The position numbers and the translations under genes were made by a program. This document shows positions 63,129-64,000 of a stretch of DNA of 64,000 nucleotides, piece by piece; position 1 is the stretch's first letter; the number at the start of each line of letters is the position of its first letter. The notes under the pieces were generated by a model. It was not told where the DNA came from and made no database searches. It worked only from the letters and a program-made list of their open reading frames with translations. The stretch is from Kuafuiihalomonas sp039024635 (GTDB taxonomy: Bacteria > Myxococcota > Kuafuiibacteriia > Kuafuiibacteriales > Kuafuiibacteriaceae). The stretch is from positions 1 to 64,000 of the forward strand of contig JBCCQA010000026.1 of assembly GCA_039024635.1 (NCBI GenBank), written 5' to 3'.

Positions 63129-64000
63129 ATGAAGCAGGATCTCAGGCACTTCATCGCAGCGGCCGTCATCCTCTCCCTGGGCCTGAGTGGGGTGGCTGTG
63201 GTGGTGGCGGGCATGGACCGGGCCAAGGCAGAGGCTCGAAGCTTTCTCGTTGCCGCCCGAGCAGCCGCCTTCGTCTACGGGCAAGAGCAGACGGTCGATG
63301 AAGTCGACGAGGGGGCGACGCAAGCCTTCTTCGAAGCGCTCCCTCCACAAGTGTCTGGCCTTGAAGGTGCCCTCGTCCTTCGCAAGACCAAGATAAAGGC
63401 CCATTCGGATCCGAGCAGAGAGGGGACCAACCTCTCCCGCGACTCCCTCAGCGACAAGGCGATCTACGACGCCGGTCGGCAGATGAAGTCGGACGTGGCC
63501 AAGAACCTGGAGGAACGAGAGAAGAGCCCCGACTTGAAGTTCGAGCCCTATCCCGAGTCGCGGTTGGTGAGGAAGAAGGGCGTTCTCACAGTACAAGTTC
63601 CGTCCAAGGTCGATGGTGACTACGAGGCCCTCGTCCAGCTCGAGGGCACGCCTACGCCCGCTCCTCGAGGGTTTCCGTGGGGGCTCCTCGTCGCGATGGT
63701 GCTGTCCATAGCGATGTACGCTGGAGCGCGAAGGGCTGTGTCGGGAGGAGCGCTCGTGGCCGTGGGCAACGTGTTGCTCCTGGGCAGCGCGCTGTACGGG
63801 GGCTTCTCGGTCCTACCTAATTGGAGGGGCGATGCTCGCGCCACCGATGGTGATGCTGAAGTCTCCCTCGTTGGCGGTCTCTTGGAGGCCGGCCTGGACG
63901 AAGTCACGCCTCCCGAGCAGCGATCAGAGCTTCTTTATCAGCTCGGCCTAGATCCTCGGGGTCGAAGCCTGCCGGTGCTGAGCGACCTCGGGTCCGACGG
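63129..64000 (+). CDS. N-terminal part of a membrane protein, probable MalF-type permease (truncated by window end)
   Basis: Open from ATG 63129 to the window end (290 residues, no stop). One N-terminal helix (FIAAAVILSLGLSGVAVVVAG), then an extracytoplasmic region ~25-175 with KIKAHSDPSREGTNLSRDSL and AIYDAGRQMKSD, which resembles small Cache-type sensor domains. Two more helices follow (WGLLVAMVLSIAMYAGA; ALVAVGNVLLLGSALYGG), and then a charged stretch. The position straight after malE-malK fits MalF, but the permease core lies beyond the window. The alternative is a separate sensor protein. Confidence 0.6.
   Translation, partial: MKQDLRHFIAAAVILSLGLSGVAVVVAGMDRAKAEARSFLVAARAAAFVYGQEQTVDEVDEGATQAFFEALPPQVSGLEGALVLRKTKIKAHSDPSREGTNLSRDSLSDKAIYDAGRQMKSDVAKNLEEREKSPDLKFEPYPESRLVRKKGVLTVQVPSKVDGDYEALVQLEGTPTPAPRGFPWGLLVAMVLSIAMYAGARRAVSGGALVAVGNVLLLGSALYGGFSVLPNWRGDARATDGDAEVSLVGGLLEAGLDEVTPPEQRSELLYQLGLDPRGRSLPVLSDLGSD

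Overview
The window is about 64 kb of GC-rich DNA, densely packed, with many genes joined by 4-base stop/start overlaps (ATGA, GTGA, TGATG). The gene content points to a Gram-negative member of the Myxococcota (formerly Deltaproteobacteria). It has many secreted lipoproteins with Cys-rich, PPC-like, thrombospondin type 3 and von Willebrand A domains. It also has a chemosensory operon with a soluble receptor, PilZ and tail-anchored regulators, and a lysine-rich histone H1-like protein. This placement is an inference from gene families; no rRNA is present.

Layout. 1-4.3 kb: the end of an H1-like protein and its terminator, then an overlapping run of NFACT (RqcH-like), DedA-like, transglutaminase-like lipoprotein and an unknown protein. 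4.3-7.2 kb (minus): three overlapping SurA/PrsA-type parvulin foldases. 7.5-11.1 kb (minus): a two-gene lipoprotein operon. 11.2-12.4 kb: PilZ and tail-anchored proteins. 12.4-16.7 kb: a decaying or mobile zone with a frameshifted lipoprotein gene, a REP-associated tyrosine transposase, an SdpI-like membrane protein and a broken vWA-lipoprotein gene. 16.7-22 kb (minus): a 1144-residue TSP3/vWA lipoprotein, rpoZ and pyruvate kinase. 22.1-28.3 kb: an overlapping cassette (lipoprotein, GT2, asparagine synthetase, membrane-anchored protein, GT39-like) probably building or modifying a lipid-linked glycan. 28.3-29.3 kb: truncated haemoglobin and a GNAT.

29.3-39.5 kb is a complete chemosensory locus (cheD; cheY, STAS, cheA, cheW, soluble MCP, cheR, cheB). 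Opposite it is a convergent operon of a soluble MCP-like protein, a STAS protein and a degenerate receiver/HATPase fusion. No flagellar or pilus genes are nearby. 39.6-43.4 kb holds housekeeping genes (rsmB, rpe, a tRNA-Pro that overlaps the end of rpe, a cupin, a haemolysin III family gene with an unusual triple operator-like repeat).

43.4-64 kb is the most striking part: a large alpha-glucan (starch/maltodextrin) locus. It contains two GH13 amylases and a pullulanase, all probably lipoproteins, plus several candidate glucan-binding lipoproteins. Poly(Gly-Asn) linkers occur in three of its lipoproteins. Two proteins resemble the glucodextranase C-terminal domain. There is a large predicted outer-membrane beta-barrel, a MalE-type binding protein, a MalK-type ATPase, and the start of a membrane protein (probably the permease) with an unusual extracytoplasmic domain. 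Together these suggest a Sus-like surface starch system built on a porin and an ABC transporter instead of SusC/SusD. Glucan would be captured and cut at the cell surface, admitted through the barrel and imported by the ABC transporter. This functional picture is inferred from family membership and gene order.
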